A stretch of 64,000 nucleotides of DNA. Source: Chryseobacterium herbae (GTDB taxonomy: Bacteria; Bacteroidota; Bacteroidia; Flavobacteriales; Weeksellaceae). The DNA lies in the NCBI RefSeq assembly GCF_025154075.1, contig NZ_JAOAMU010000002.1:690775-754774 (forward strand). Direction: 5' to 3'. Below the pieces are notes generated by a model that worked only from the letters and a program-made list of their open reading frames with translations, did not search any database and was not told the origin of the DNA. Below are positions 1 to 9,249 of the stretch, piece by piece. Position 1 is the first letter of the stretch. Every line of letters starts with the position of its first letter. The translations under genes and the position numbers were made by a program.

Positions 1-1053
1 TGACTTTTGCACATTAGGCTTTCCTGTGGCATCGCCGTCGTATTTATTGCCGTCTTCTTCTACAAGATACCCTCTTTTAGCCGTAGAAGGAACTGTTTTT
101 TCCTGATGTACGGAAACAGGTCTTTCAAAAAATTCTTTCTGTTTTGAGATGTCTTCTTTTGTTCTTTCTTCCGTCTCGTTATTAAGATATTCTGTCGCAA
201 AAAGTTTATCATCAGAATCAGTTATTCCCAGAGTGATCAGCCTGATTACTTTATCTTTGTCCTTGAGCTGAACTTTTATATTGTTTCCATATAAAGCGTC
301 CGTATAAATATTCAGATAAACGGACGAACCGAATTTTAATGGATTTAAAATTTTGATATTCTCTGCATTGGTCCATTCTGCTGTAATAACAGCAGGACTT
401 TCACCTTTAGCATTAATAAGAATACCATGTGGATATTTTCCCTGAGGCGTTGTCCCTTCCCAAAAAGGTTCAAGATATACCGCACCGCCGCCTTCCAGAA
501 ATTCACCGAAGGAAAATTTAAAGCTGGACTTACCGGTTGACATGGCTTCGTTAAAGCTTTCTGCAGTAAGTTCCGGGCGCCTGTCACCTACAAGCTGATG
601 GACCCAGCGAACCGATTTATAATCATCTTTAATAGCTTTCAGATCATCTTCATACTGCTTGTTGATCGCTTCAACGTTTTTATTGTGGGCACTACCGAGC
701 TCGGAATATTTCTTTTTCCTGGCTGCTATTCCTTCTTCGCGCTTATCAAAGTTGGCATCATAGGTTTCTTTTTTTATCTTACCGGCTTTATAATCTTCAT
801 GATTCCGAACAAGGAAATCATAGCTTTGCTGTTCCTCTTTTCCTAGGGCATCACTCTTTTTGGTATAGTCTTTATTCGCTTTTTCCAGATCTTTTTTTTG
901 CTTCTGGTCTAATACGTCTTTCCGGTCTTTAAATTCTTTGATGAAAATATTGAAACTTTCAGCTTTTTTTAATTCCAGCCAGCCAATATCTTTGTGAAAT
1001 GTCTGTCCTGGTTTGGATTCAACATATATATGTAATGGGCTCTTGTTATCCAT
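1..1053 (-). CDS. T6SS-associated cargo/effector candidate (3' end outside window)
   Basis: An uninterrupted minus-strand frame of 351 codons starts at the ATG ending at 1053 and runs off the left edge, so the C-terminal part is missing. The visible part begins MDNKSPLHIYVESKPGQTF, then has a long Lys/Glu-rich, probably coiled-coil stretch (about residues 30-130) and a beta-rich region (about 150-290). There is no signal peptide. It starts 10 bp after the DUF4280 PAAR-like gene and is the last visible gene of the VgrG operon. In such loci the gene after the tip protein is usually the cargo toxin, with the toxic domain at the C-terminus, here out of view. The effector role is inferred from position only. 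I recognise no catalytic motif in the visible part. Confidence 0.6.
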   Translation of the reverse strand, partial: MDNKSPLHIYVESKPGQTFHKDIGWLELKKAESFNIFIKEFKDRKDVLDQKQKKDLEKANKDYTKKSDALGKEEQQSYDFLVRNHEDYKAGKIKKETYDANFDKREEGIAARKKKYSELGSAHNKNVEAINKQYEDDLKAIKDDYKSVRWVHQLVGDRRPELTAESFNEAMSTGKSSFKFSFGEFLEGGGAVYLEPFWEGTTPQGKYPHGILINAKGESPAVITAEWTNAENIKILNPLKFGSSVYLNIYTDALYGNNIKVQLKDKDKVIRLITLGITDSDDKLFATEYLNNETEERTKEDISKQKEFFERPVSVHQEKTVPSTAKRGYLVEEDGNKYDGDATGKPNVQKS

Positions 1054-1063
1054 AGGACTTTAT

Positions 1064-1531
1064 TTATTGATTGATAGGAATGTATTTTTTTGCGCCTCCT
1101 TTTATATTCACAAAAGGAAGGAGCTCTGCTAAAACTTCATCATCAGCATTCTTCACATTCTGTGCGGAAGCTTCAGCGGTCTGTCCATGATTGACGATTT
1201 TGATACAGTCAGGTCCTCCGATGGGACAGGTTGCTTTGCTGTCTTCGAGTAAAGCTTTTCCACTGTTATCCTGCAGCGTTATTTTGTCATAGAAACCGCT
1301 CCATTGGGTTACCACAACCTGGCAGGGACTATTATTCATTTTCGCACAGCTTCCGAAAGTGTTTTTCTCGAAAGTTTTGCCGATATCCATATGGGTAGCC
1401 ATCAGTTTTTTGCTGCCGGCATTATCATTGATGTAGCGTTTACTTTGTGTCTTTACCTGAAGTTTATCCGGAGCTGTTCCGAAGTTACACATACAGGTAG
1501 CACCTTGACAGACTAAATGTTTACCGCTCAT
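1064..1531 (-). CDS. DUF4280 PAAR-like T6SS tip protein
   Basis: This 155-residue cytosolic protein starts MSGKHLVCQGATCMCNFG and has a second Cys cluster near residue 105 (CPIGGPDC). The spaced Cys pairs and overall layout match the DUF4280 family, regarded as PAAR-like spike tips in Bacteroidota T6SS loci and in other contractile injection systems. PAAR-type proteins cap the VgrG trimer, often hold a metal ion and recruit cargo. Context fits: it lies 21 bp after the LysM-like gene and 10 bp before a cargo candidate, in the operon headed by VgrG. The family call is from remembered sequence pattern. Tip function is established for the wider family, not shown here. Confidence 0.82.
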   Translation of the reverse strand: MSGKHLVCQGATCMCNFGTAPDKLQVKTQSKRYINDNAGSKKLMATHMDIGKTFEKNTFGSCAKMNNSPCQVVVTQWSGFYDKITLQDNSGKALLEDSKATCPIGGPDCIKIVNHGQTAEASAQNVKNADDEVLAELLPFVNIKGGAKKYIPINQ

Positions 1532-1552
1532 TTTGTGTTCTTTTAGTGTTTT

Positions 1553-2545
1553 TTAAATTGACTGAGAATTTTTCTGCTCATAGGCTTGAAATTCAATGAT
1601 GAATTCTTGCCCTTTTTCAAAAGTTGAGAGAGAGCCGTTGATTGAAAATATTTCTCTGGTTTCCCGTTCAAATTTATACAGGAGATCGATTCTGCCTTTA
1701 GATGAGTTTTTATTGAATCCATCTTCTTCTTCAGTTCCTGTTATTGTGAGTGCTATTTTATTTCCTCTTGTATATTCTTTGTTTAACGAATATTCTATGG
1801 TATATCCGGCATTCCGGGACAGACTTGAAAAGTAGATCTGCAAAAAGTCTTTCCTGAAAAAATTGGGATATCCCTTATAAACAGGCAAAAAGAATAACTT
1901 ATAAAATATATTCCTGCTAAACAGGTCTTTCTTTAAATCAATATCAGTATATGCCTGATCTAATTGTCCCAGTATGCGGTCTGTAGTTTCCGACTGGTAG
2001 TATTCTTTCAGTTCCGGAAAGCATTCCGTTTTCCAGCGTTGGGCGATATCTTCTTTATTCAGGAGCTTTTGAATGGAGCCATTGCTATGGGTCGCAATTT
2101 GAAGCGGATATAAAACCTGTTCTGCCTTTTCAAACAGCTGCTCTATTATTTTATCAATTCCCTGATTGTTGACGTAGGTTTTTTCCTTGTTCAGTTCAAT
2201 ATAGAAAGGAGTTCTCTTGATATTCATTTTATAATGGATCTGCAGATTTTTAGGAAGGAATTTGATGATCACACCGTAGACTTTCTTACCGGATCCTGTT
2301 GGTATTTCCAGTACCGTATTTTTCAACAGTCTGCTGTCCCTGATCTTGAATTTGTCTGCCGGGATATAAAGATATTCCACATACTTGGGCAGTGAAATAT
2401 TCAATAGTTCCGAAATACTGCAATGGGTGTTATGAAAACTCACCAGTTCTGCTGCTGTCATGCCATATTCATCACAGAGAGCTTCCAGATTAAGGATCCC
2501 TTCTGTTTTTAATTTGATGTATTCTTTTGTGGCAGAATCTTTCAT
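1553..2545 (-). CDS. LysM-like T6SS adaptor/accessory protein
   Basis: The protein has 330 residues from the ATG ending at 2545. I prefer this to the upstream in-frame TTG at 2563 because a GGAAG sequence lies at a normal distance before the ATG. Residues about 15-60 look like a degenerate LysM module (a YIKLKTEG.. start, then LEALCDEYGMTAAELVSFHN and a closing YLYIPAD). The remainder is mixed alpha/beta with no motif I recognise. There is no signal peptide, so it probably acts in the cytoplasm or on the spike. It sits between a membrane protein and the DUF4280 tip gene. An adaptor that loads cargo onto the tip is an inference; a structural part of the effector complex is equally possible. 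Confidence 0.55.
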   Translation of the reverse strand: MKDSATKEYIKLKTEGILNLEALCDEYGMTAAELVSFHNTHCSISELLNISLPKYVEYLYIPADKFKIRDSRLLKNTVLEIPTGSGKKVYGVIIKFLPKNLQIHYKMNIKRTPFYIELNKEKTYVNNQGIDKIIEQLFEKAEQVLYPLQIATHSNGSIQKLLNKEDIAQRWKTECFPELKEYYQSETTDRILGQLDQAYTDIDLKKDLFSRNIFYKLFFLPVYKGYPNFFRKDFLQIYFSSLSRNAGYTIEYSLNKEYTRGNKIALTITGTEEEDGFNKNSSKGRIDLLYKFERETREIFSINGSLSTFEKGQEFIIEFQAYEQKNSQSI

Positions 2546-2575
2546 GTTTATTACGCTTCCCAAATTAAATTAGTC

Positions 2576-3247
2576 TTATACTTTCAAAAAGTACATCAAT
2601 CCCAAACTCAGCCACTGCAAACCGATATAGATATAAAAAATCATAGCAGAAGGTTCGGCCAGTTCGTGAAGTTTTTCAATCAGTTTGGTTTTAATGATAT
2701 CATAAAAATTGGCATTTCCATTTTTCAAATCCAATTCGTCAAAGCTCAGCTTTTTCAAACCATAACTTAAAATCCTTTTTAAAATCTTATTCTCCGAACT
2801 GTTCTTAAATTCATTCATCAGCTTGATTTTCATCAGAGCATAATCTGCACTCGTTCTGACAACAGCCGGTTGTCCGCTTCTGAATTTACTCAGAATTTTA
2901 TCAATAGCAGGAATCAAAAGTGTTTCCGAATGATCCTTTACCAACCTGCTGATGATATTGGCCATGGCATATTTCGTAGAAAAAACACCAATCACAAACG
3001 GAGCTGCGATCATCAGTAAAAGAAAAATAGAACCCGAAACCGGTTTCACGGTCACTGCAGCAACAATGAACAAATAAGCACCACTATGCCCTAAGGAACT
3101 TCCCAAACTGTTGGACAAAATATAAAATCCCAGTATAAGCGTAATTATTGTTGAAAGAATTCCTATTCCATAAATCTTTAATAAACTGAGGATGAATACC
3201 GCAGACAGTTTTGAAAAGTATTTTATTTGATTGGTGATTTTGTTCAT
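2576..3247 (-). CDS. Inner-membrane protein in T6SS operon, candidate immunity protein
   Basis: The protein has 223 residues. Two or three hydrophobic segments lie in the first half (about residues 25-48, 55-75 and 76-95), followed by a soluble helical region with many Lys/Glu residues. A last hydrophobic segment ends the chain (about 202-222). I recognise no enzyme motif. It lies 20 bp after the lipoprotein gene and 12 bp before the LysM-like gene. Small membrane proteins beside T6SS effectors are often immunity proteins acting at the membrane or periplasm. That role is a positional inference; it could instead belong to the second cargo gene downstream. Confidence 0.5.
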   Translation of the reverse strand: MNKITNQIKYFSKLSAVFILSLLKIYGIGILSTIITLILGFYILSNSLGSSLGHSGAYLFIVAAVTVKPVSGSIFLLLMIAAPFVIGVFSTKYAMANIISRLVKDHSETLLIPAIDKILSKFRSGQPAVVRTSADYALMKIKLMNEFKNSSENKILKRILSYGLKKLSFDELDLKNGNANFYDIIKTKLIEKLHELAEPSAMIFYIYIGLQWLSLGLMYFLKV

Positions 3248-3267
3248 TCTTATGTTTTAAAAACTAT

Positions 3268-4143
3268 TTATTTTCCGTTCTTTTTTCTTTCCTCAAATGA
3301 AGCTTCTGTTACTTTTCGGCTATCAAAATCTGATTTGGATTCATAGCCTATCTTAAGATATTCCAGTTTCTTTGTCGCCGTGTAGGTTAGCTCATAATAT
3401 TGTAGTCTTCCATCCTTACATTCTGCTCCCGGTGCACGATAATCGCCACCGAAAGTTTCAGTTGTTGTTCCTGAATCATTTACCCCATCTATATCATCAT
3501 CCACATATCCAAATTTACCGGAATAGGGAAGATCTGCACGATAGGAATTGATTTCTTCCACCTTCATTCCTGCCTGTACCGGAAAGCCATTAAGGTCTAC
3601 TGCACCTTGATAGACTTTGAAAGGGTAGATGTAGCTTTCCTTTAGCAGTTTTTGAAATGCTTCTTTAATTGTTTTTTGAGAAAGATCATCAGAATATACA
3701 GGTGACTTAAGCATATCTTCCGTAGTTTTTTTTTCTTTTTCAATATATTCTTTTGGATGAGAAACCCATCCTCTTGCATGATTTAGCATCTGCTCTTTTG
3801 CTTCAGGGCTGTCCAGGTTCAGAAAGAAGATGTAAACCCAGGCTACAGTACCATCTCCATTCTCAAAATTGTCCACTGCAATGCCGAGTTTATCCCATAC
3901 ATAAGTTCCCTTATCCTTTTCCATATAAGCCATAAACGTTCGGTCCGGCTTCCCTAATACCTTTATCCAATCCTCAATAGGAGTTCCTAATTGTAATTCA
4001 CTTCCTTTATAAGACATACCACAAGAATCTACTTTTACAAGAGCTTGGGATATATCAACAGATTCTTTTTTCATATTTTGACATTGAAAATTTAATATTG
4101 TAAATAACAATAGTGAAAAGACGATCTTTATTTTATTTTTCAT
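3268..4143 (-). CDS. Lipoprotein, candidate periplasmic immunity protein for the HET-C effector
   Basis: The protein has 291 residues with a lipoprotein signal peptide (hydrophobic stretch then NFQC, Cys about residue 21). Residues about 45-75 contain a BamE/SmpA-like pattern (SELQLGTPIEDWIKVLGKPD), seen in several small lipoproteins. The C-terminal half has an Asp-rich segment (YVDDDIDGVND). It begins 18 bp downstream of the HET-C-domain gene, the usual place for an immunity gene. A lipoprotein would be correctly placed to block a toxin arriving in the periplasm or at the membrane. I see no enzymatic motif. The immunity role is inferred. Confidence 0.55.
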   Translation of the reverse strand: MKNKIKIVFSLLLFTILNFQCQNMKKESVDISQALVKVDSCGMSYKGSELQLGTPIEDWIKVLGKPDRTFMAYMEKDKGTYVWDKLGIAVDNFENGDGTVAWVYIFFLNLDSPEAKEQMLNHARGWVSHPKEYIEKEKKTTEDMLKSPVYSDDLSQKTIKEAFQKLLKESYIYPFKVYQGAVDLNGFPVQAGMKVEEINSYRADLPYSGKFGYVDDDIDGVNDSGTTTETFGGDYRAPGAECKDGRLQYYELTYTATKKLEYLKIGYESKSDFDSRKVTEASFEERKKNGK

Positions 4144-4161
4144 TTCTATTTATTACTCTTA

Positions 4162-6615
4162 TTATTTAGTTTTCTTCTCGAAAAACTCCATAATTTCTTT
4201 TATTTTCTTAACGCTTTTATCACTTATTTCCTGGGCTTCATGTTCAGCATGCTCGTATATAGTGGCATATTTTAGCTTGTCAATATCATCTTTTTTCTGG
4301 CCTTTAACCCAGTTATTGATTGTAATATCACTCCATCTGGCGTTTGGAGAAGAGGGATGTACAAAATATTTACTGGCTACATAATCTGCTAAAGCAGTTC
4401 CACTTACGCCATTTTTATATTGTGTTCCCACATCCTGTACTGCTATTTTTGCCAATTCGGCACTGATCTTATTCAGAGGATGGCTATAGCTGTCTTTTGC
4501 CAATTGGGAGTGGGACGGACAGTCTCCATAATTGGTATTCAGATGAGATTGGGCTTCCGGAATAATTTCATCAAAAGAACCCAGTACCAGATTAAAAACA
4601 AGTTTTGGAAAAAAGGCCATAATTTGACCCGTATATCCCATGCCTTTCTGAAGAGTTTCAGCTGTTTTTGAGCCTAGTTTTTCAAAAAAATCTTTGGACA
4701 TCCATTCCTGCTTATCTGTTTTCTGATACTCCTGTGCCAGAAAATCCTGAAAAGTAAGAAATTGATTGAACCATGATAACCACGTTGCATATTCTATTCC
4801 TAAATAATTGGAACTTTTTTCCGCCTTATCAGATTTTTGTGCTTTTGAAAGATCTTCAAGTACGCTAAGGATAAATTTTTCAGCCAGAGATCTCTGCCCT
4901 GGAATCCGTCTTTTGTATTCTTTAATTTTAGGGTCAAATAATAAATCACCCATTTTCGGACCTACACTCGCCATGGTATCATCAGTCAGGAATCTGCCAC
5001 TTACCACCGGAATCTGTGTCGGTTGTTTTCCTTTGTAATAAGAAACCCACGGATAGGCATCCACTCCAAGTCTTCTCAATGATACTTCTACAAAATTGGT
5101 ATGGGAGAAGTAGTCTTCCAAAACATGCAGAGCAGCTCCCAAATGTCTCAATCCTTGTGAAGATCCTCTTTTGGATACGGCAAGAACAAGCTGTTGTTTC
5201 ATGTAAGTAACCGAAGAAGGACGATCTCCGGAAAAATCTTTCCAAAAGAAATAAGACATATTTTTTTCAGGATCTATTTTCCACGATTGACGGTTATCTC
5301 CCGAATAAAGCTTTTTTACACTGTTTGTTCCTTCGTAGGTATAGGAGATAATATTTCCTTTATCATCTTTGGCATCGGATTCATCCGGCAGTCCATAAGG
5401 ATTGTCAATATGTTCTTCCGGGCGGTAGAGCCCAAGAATATCTTTGTTAAGTGCACCATACTCAGTATTAAATTTTGCTTCCAGTGTTGCATAGTCATCC
5501 GCCGGATTCTTTCCACCTTCTTTCAAGGGGTCAAAAGTAAATTCTTTAATCGCCAGAATCTTAATTAACTGCACCCAGCCCTCATGGGATAGCTGCATGG
5601 GAGTCAATTCTTTAATAACTTTGTTTTTTTGTGCTTTGATGGCTGCATTGGTTCCTCTCACCGTAATTTTTACAATAACCTGTGAGAAATCCCTGAGCCA
5701 GTTTCCATAATAAATTTTACGAACATCTTGCTCGGAATAGATTCTGGATTGTGGATTGGCTAAAGCTTCAAACTCAATATCACCATGAGCGAAAGCTGCA
5801 TTTTTATTATGTTTACGGTTTCTTCCTGCTCCGTAATTTGAAATATCGTCTGTAGGATCTTCATCATACTGCCGGTCTTCTCCCACATACTCTGTTACTT
5901 TGGAATGCAGGGTAGAAAAATCAATGATAAGATCACCTTTAAAAGTTGGAAGTTCTGCTTTGGCAAAATTCAGCTGAGATTCATTGAAAATATCAAACCG
6001 GAAAAGGTAATAGGCAAATTTGGCGCCTTCATCGATTACGTCTGTATCAGGAGTTCCATTGGACGCTAATTCGGTTCGGAGAAGGTTGTCGATATGATGG
6101 CCATATTCTTCAACCAGGGCTGCCATCAGCTCTGCTCTCTTGTCGTTGTCTTTCGCCGCTTCTTCAACAAACTTTTGATTAACAATGATTTTTTTTCTTT
6201 TGTTGCTGTAGCCGGCAGGACCGCCTCTTCTTCCTACCAAACCTTTGGAAACAATAATTTCCGGAGCTTTGATCTTATTATCACTTAAATCTCTGTAAAG
6301 CTTGCTTAATGCTTCCGCTTCAATTTCGTAGCCAAAGATCTGGGTCATAAAAAGCATGAAAGTGATCTCCCCAAGTTCCTTGGCAAGACTCATCAGCTGA
6401 TCATGGGCATAGGTACTTTCAAGTTTATATTCACTTTCCTGAACATCCATGGGAGGCGGTACAAACTTTTCCGGATCTCCGTAAATAACGCCGCCTTCTT
6501 TTCCTATCTGTATAACTTTGCTGCCTGAGTTTTCAATCTCATCCTTGGAATATCTTTTATAATTTCCTCCAACAACTTTGGTGATATTCCCTTTTACAAT
6601 CCTTGTTCTGCTCAT
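4162..6615 (-). CDS. HET-C domain protein, probable T6SS effector
   Basis: This large protein of 817 residues has no signal peptide. Residues about 275-560 match the HET-C (heterokaryon-incompatibility C) family: AFAHGDIEFEAL near 275, IYYGNWLRDFSQVI at 301-314 and HLGAALHVLEDYFSHTNF near 491-508. The His/Asp/Glu clusters are typical. An N-terminal region carries LVEEYGHHID at 167-176, which resembles the metal-binding helix of some zinc peptidases but is not a canonical HExxH. HET-C proteins are linked to cell death in fungi and occur as T6SS cargo in Bacteroidota. It begins 11 bp after VgrG and is followed by a lipoprotein and a membrane protein. The domain call is firm; the target and mechanism are unknown. 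Confidence 0.8.
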   Translation of the reverse strand: MSRTRIVKGNITKVVGGNYKRYSKDEIENSGSKVIQIGKEGGVIYGDPEKFVPPPMDVQESEYKLESTYAHDQLMSLAKELGEITFMLFMTQIFGYEIEAEALSKLYRDLSDNKIKAPEIIVSKGLVGRRGGPAGYSNKRKKIIVNQKFVEEAAKDNDKRAELMAALVEEYGHHIDNLLRTELASNGTPDTDVIDEGAKFAYYLFRFDIFNESQLNFAKAELPTFKGDLIIDFSTLHSKVTEYVGEDRQYDEDPTDDISNYGAGRNRKHNKNAAFAHGDIEFEALANPQSRIYSEQDVRKIYYGNWLRDFSQVIVKITVRGTNAAIKAQKNKVIKELTPMQLSHEGWVQLIKILAIKEFTFDPLKEGGKNPADDYATLEAKFNTEYGALNKDILGLYRPEEHIDNPYGLPDESDAKDDKGNIISYTYEGTNSVKKLYSGDNRQSWKIDPEKNMSYFFWKDFSGDRPSSVTYMKQQLVLAVSKRGSSQGLRHLGAALHVLEDYFSHTNFVEVSLRRLGVDAYPWVSYYKGKQPTQIPVVSGRFLTDDTMASVGPKMGDLLFDPKIKEYKRRIPGQRSLAEKFILSVLEDLSKAQKSDKAEKSSNYLGIEYATWLSWFNQFLTFQDFLAQEYQKTDKQEWMSKDFFEKLGSKTAETLQKGMGYTGQIMAFFPKLVFNLVLGSFDEIIPEAQSHLNTNYGDCPSHSQLAKDSYSHPLNKISAELAKIAVQDVGTQYKNGVSGTALADYVASKYFVHPSSPNARWSDITINNWVKGQKKDDIDKLKYATIYEHAEHEAQEISDKSVKKIKEIMEFFEKKTK

Positions 6616-6626
6616 AGCGTAATGAT

Positions 6627-8558
6627 TTAATAATTATTACTTTTCTCTGAGCTGTTATTCTTCACTATTTTATCGGAATGCTGTTCATTGGTTCCGGCAC
6701 TTTGCGTTACAATTTTCCCCTCACTTACTTCATTTCTTTCCTTCTTCGTTTCACTGTGCACATCACCATCTATAATCTCCGTCAGTTTTCCACTGATCAT
6801 CATGCTTGCATCACCAATTACAGAGGTTATTTTCATAGCTCCGACGCTTTGTGTGTCATTCATGGTCACGGATTCTGATTTGTTCATGCCGACTATATTG
6901 CTTTGATCGGCACCTACGGTCGTACTCATATTCTGACCTACACTGATCATCAGATTTTCTCCGGCTATGAAGGTCATATTTTTCGGTGCAGTCACGGTAA
7001 TATTGCCCTTGCCATCCATAAGATAGGAATTGCCGCTTGGATCCTCAATAAAGATGCTGCCTTCAGTATCATTGAAGATTACTTTATTTCCACTTCGGGT
7101 CTGAATAGATTTCACATGATTGTCTATCCCGCCGCCTAAACCTACTTTACCATGAAACATTCCTCCCATAGCGAAAGGAAAATCGGGATGGTGGTATTCG
7201 AAACCTACCATCACCTGGTCACCAACTTCGGGAACAGCCACAAATCCTCTGTTCTGAGTGATCTGATCTGTACCTCCTGCATCGGGACTCATCATCCTGA
7301 TAAAGTGTGTGGTGTTGTTCTGCTGCCAGTCAAACTGCACCTGTATACGCCCCTGATTCAGCGGGTCTGTATTGGAAATGACGGTCGCAATCTGAGGTTC
7401 GGCATTCGGTATTTTAAATTCATGTCTGGGCATAAAACCGGTTCCTTCGGCAATGGCTTCAAATGACCCTGTATAATAGCCCCTTGCATCCACCTCATGA
7501 ATGGTCTCTGTGATCATTAATTTGGTAAAGTGTGACGTCTCATTCGTATCCGGCTTTCTCATTTGAATATCTGCAGTACATCCCGGATATAAAAAGGGAA
7601 CCGTAGTATCACCGGAAACGGTAAATACTTCCACAGCAGCATTGCCGGCCGCACTTTTCTGAGACTGGTCCACATCGATGGAAATATTGGCATTGATAGG
7701 AGCGGGGGTTAAAGACTGACTGGTAAAGATACCGTCGTTTAACTGATAAGCTTTCGAAGCAAGTTCGCCCAGATGTTTGACACTTGTCGAAGTACTTACC
7801 ATTTTAGCGTGGCTGCTGCTGTCATATCCAAAAAACTGAGGCTTGGTATGTACCGCATTCATTTCAACCTGTACGTTCGTTACATTGCTCCCGTAAACTA
7901 GAGGTATAGGTTTCTCCGCTGCAGGAAGACTTCCAAAATGCAAAACATATCCATCGTAATAGAACTGTTCTCCATAGGATTCAGCTATTCGTGCCAGATA
8001 ATTATAATGGGTTTCATTATACTGGGCACTGTAGTTAATATAGCTTTTATTCTGGCTGCTTACCTTAAAATCAAATTTGCCGGATCCCAGTGTTTCTTTG
8101 ATGACGCGTTCAGCAATAATTCCCGTATTAACAGACTGACTTCCCCCAAAACTCTGTGTATGGGATGCAGAGTCCATTAAGATAGTAGGACTTTTACCTT
8201 TTAAAATAATATTTCCAAGACTCATTTTGTCCTGACTAAAAGCTACGGTTGTAATAAGACCTACAAAACTTCGCTCCGGACTTTCATTTTCAGAATCTTT
8301 ATACCTGAAGGTTACGGTTAAACGCTGACCCAAGAATTTTTGACTATCTAAAAGGTTGTGATTCTGAGCTTTTCCCAAAGAATCATGAGCCAGAGTCAGT
8401 TCAAATTCATGGTGTTTTTTTGCACTCTGCTGTAACCGAAAGTGTTTAAAATGCTTGATGATCTGGCCTTCTATCACAATATCCAAACGCACGACACGAT
8501 TAATGCCTGAAATATCGTTCTCCGAAATTTTTTCAGAGTTTGAAGTACTTTTTTTCAT
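6627..8558 (-). CDS. vgrG: VgrG-type T6SS spike protein (TssI)
   Basis: This 643-residue protein has the VgrG layout: an N-terminal gpD-like region (about 20-370, including FVGLITTVAFSQDKMSLG), then a gp5-like OB fold (about 385-475; GRIQVQFDW and GFVAVPEVGDQVMVGFEY). A repetitive C-terminal beta-helix stalk follows (about 490-640, rich in Asn, Ser and Thr). VgrG trimers form the spike expelled by the T6SS and carry effectors. It is the first gene of the minus-strand operon. No sheath, Hcp or baseplate genes are visible, so this is probably an accessory vgrG-effector cluster rather than the main T6SS locus, though the core could lie left of position 1. Confidence 0.92.
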   Translation of the reverse strand: MKKSTSNSEKISENDISGINRVVRLDIVIEGQIIKHFKHFRLQQSAKKHHEFELTLAHDSLGKAQNHNLLDSQKFLGQRLTVTFRYKDSENESPERSFVGLITTVAFSQDKMSLGNIILKGKSPTILMDSASHTQSFGGSQSVNTGIIAERVIKETLGSGKFDFKVSSQNKSYINYSAQYNETHYNYLARIAESYGEQFYYDGYVLHFGSLPAAEKPIPLVYGSNVTNVQVEMNAVHTKPQFFGYDSSSHAKMVSTSTSVKHLGELASKAYQLNDGIFTSQSLTPAPINANISIDVDQSQKSAAGNAAVEVFTVSGDTTVPFLYPGCTADIQMRKPDTNETSHFTKLMITETIHEVDARGYYTGSFEAIAEGTGFMPRHEFKIPNAEPQIATVISNTDPLNQGRIQVQFDWQQNNTTHFIRMMSPDAGGTDQITQNRGFVAVPEVGDQVMVGFEYHHPDFPFAMGGMFHGKVGLGGGIDNHVKSIQTRSGNKVIFNDTEGSIFIEDPSGNSYLMDGKGNITVTAPKNMTFIAGENLMISVGQNMSTTVGADQSNIVGMNKSESVTMNDTQSVGAMKITSVIGDASMMISGKLTEIIDGDVHSETKKERNEVSEGKIVTQSAGTNEQHSDKIVKNNSSEKSNNY

Positions 8559-8681
8559 TGGTGTTATTTCAATAAATATAGAAATATTAAAGCCTTTGAA
8601 AAAATATTAGGGGTAAAACTTGAAAAATTGTAGTAAAACTACGATACTTCATGTAAAATATAATATTTGAAGGCCAGCCAA

Positions 8682-9128
8682 TTACTGTTTAACTACAAAT
8701 GCATCCTGACGTACGACTTCACGTTCATTTTCGTCACTTACAGTCAGGGTGTATGGTGCTTTGGAGGCTGAATCCGTAAGATAATTTCTCCAAACCTGAT
8801 AGCTATAGCCTTCATTGACAAAGCTGAAATAGTAATTTCCTCCCGAACCGTCAGGAATCAATTCCCCGTCACTGATAATCATGCTTGGTTTTGAAGTGAT
8901 TTTGGCATTGGCTGCCCACGACTGGTAAAGGTATTTTCCGTTGGGCTGTTTGTCGATTCTGATCTTAAATTTTTTCGTTTTGATGATCACTGTTTTGGGT
9001 ACTTTCTGGAAAGGCTGTACCTCATTGGAGATATGGATAGGTTGATTTGTTATAGTTGGTTTTTCTGCTGCATTAGCTAAAGAAAACTGTGTGATGCAGA
9101 AGGCTCCTAATAAAATCTTATTGATCAT
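8682..9128 (-). CDS. Small secreted protein of unknown function
   Basis: The protein has 148 residues and a signal peptide (MINKILLGAFCITQFSLANA, cleavage expected near residue 21). The mature part is beta-rich and basic, with KTVIIKTKKFKIRIDKQ and a middle DGSGGNYYFSF motif. I recognise no family. It is separated from vgrG by 123 bp and has its own start, so I do not assign it to the T6SS operon although it reads the same way. A periplasmic or surface location is expected. Confidence 0.7.
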   Translation of the reverse strand: MINKILLGAFCITQFSLANAAEKPTITNQPIHISNEVQPFQKVPKTVIIKTKKFKIRIDKQPNGKYLYQSWAANAKITSKPSMIISDGELIPDGSGGNYYFSFVNEGYSYQVWRNYLTDSASKAPYTLTVSDENEREVVRQDAFVVKQ

Positions 9129-9249
9129 TGTATATGGGGTTATTGGTTAAGTTTAAACCCAATCAAATATGAAGCCATGTGAATTTTAGCAACTCATAAT
9201 GTTTCGGGAGGCGGGTTTCGTGGTTCCACAACCAGCAATTCAATTTTAG

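Noticed and set aside
5194..5568. Plus-strand frames inside the T6SS operon, such as a 124-codon one
   Set aside because: Antisense shadows of the HET-C gene with no start context or protein-like features.
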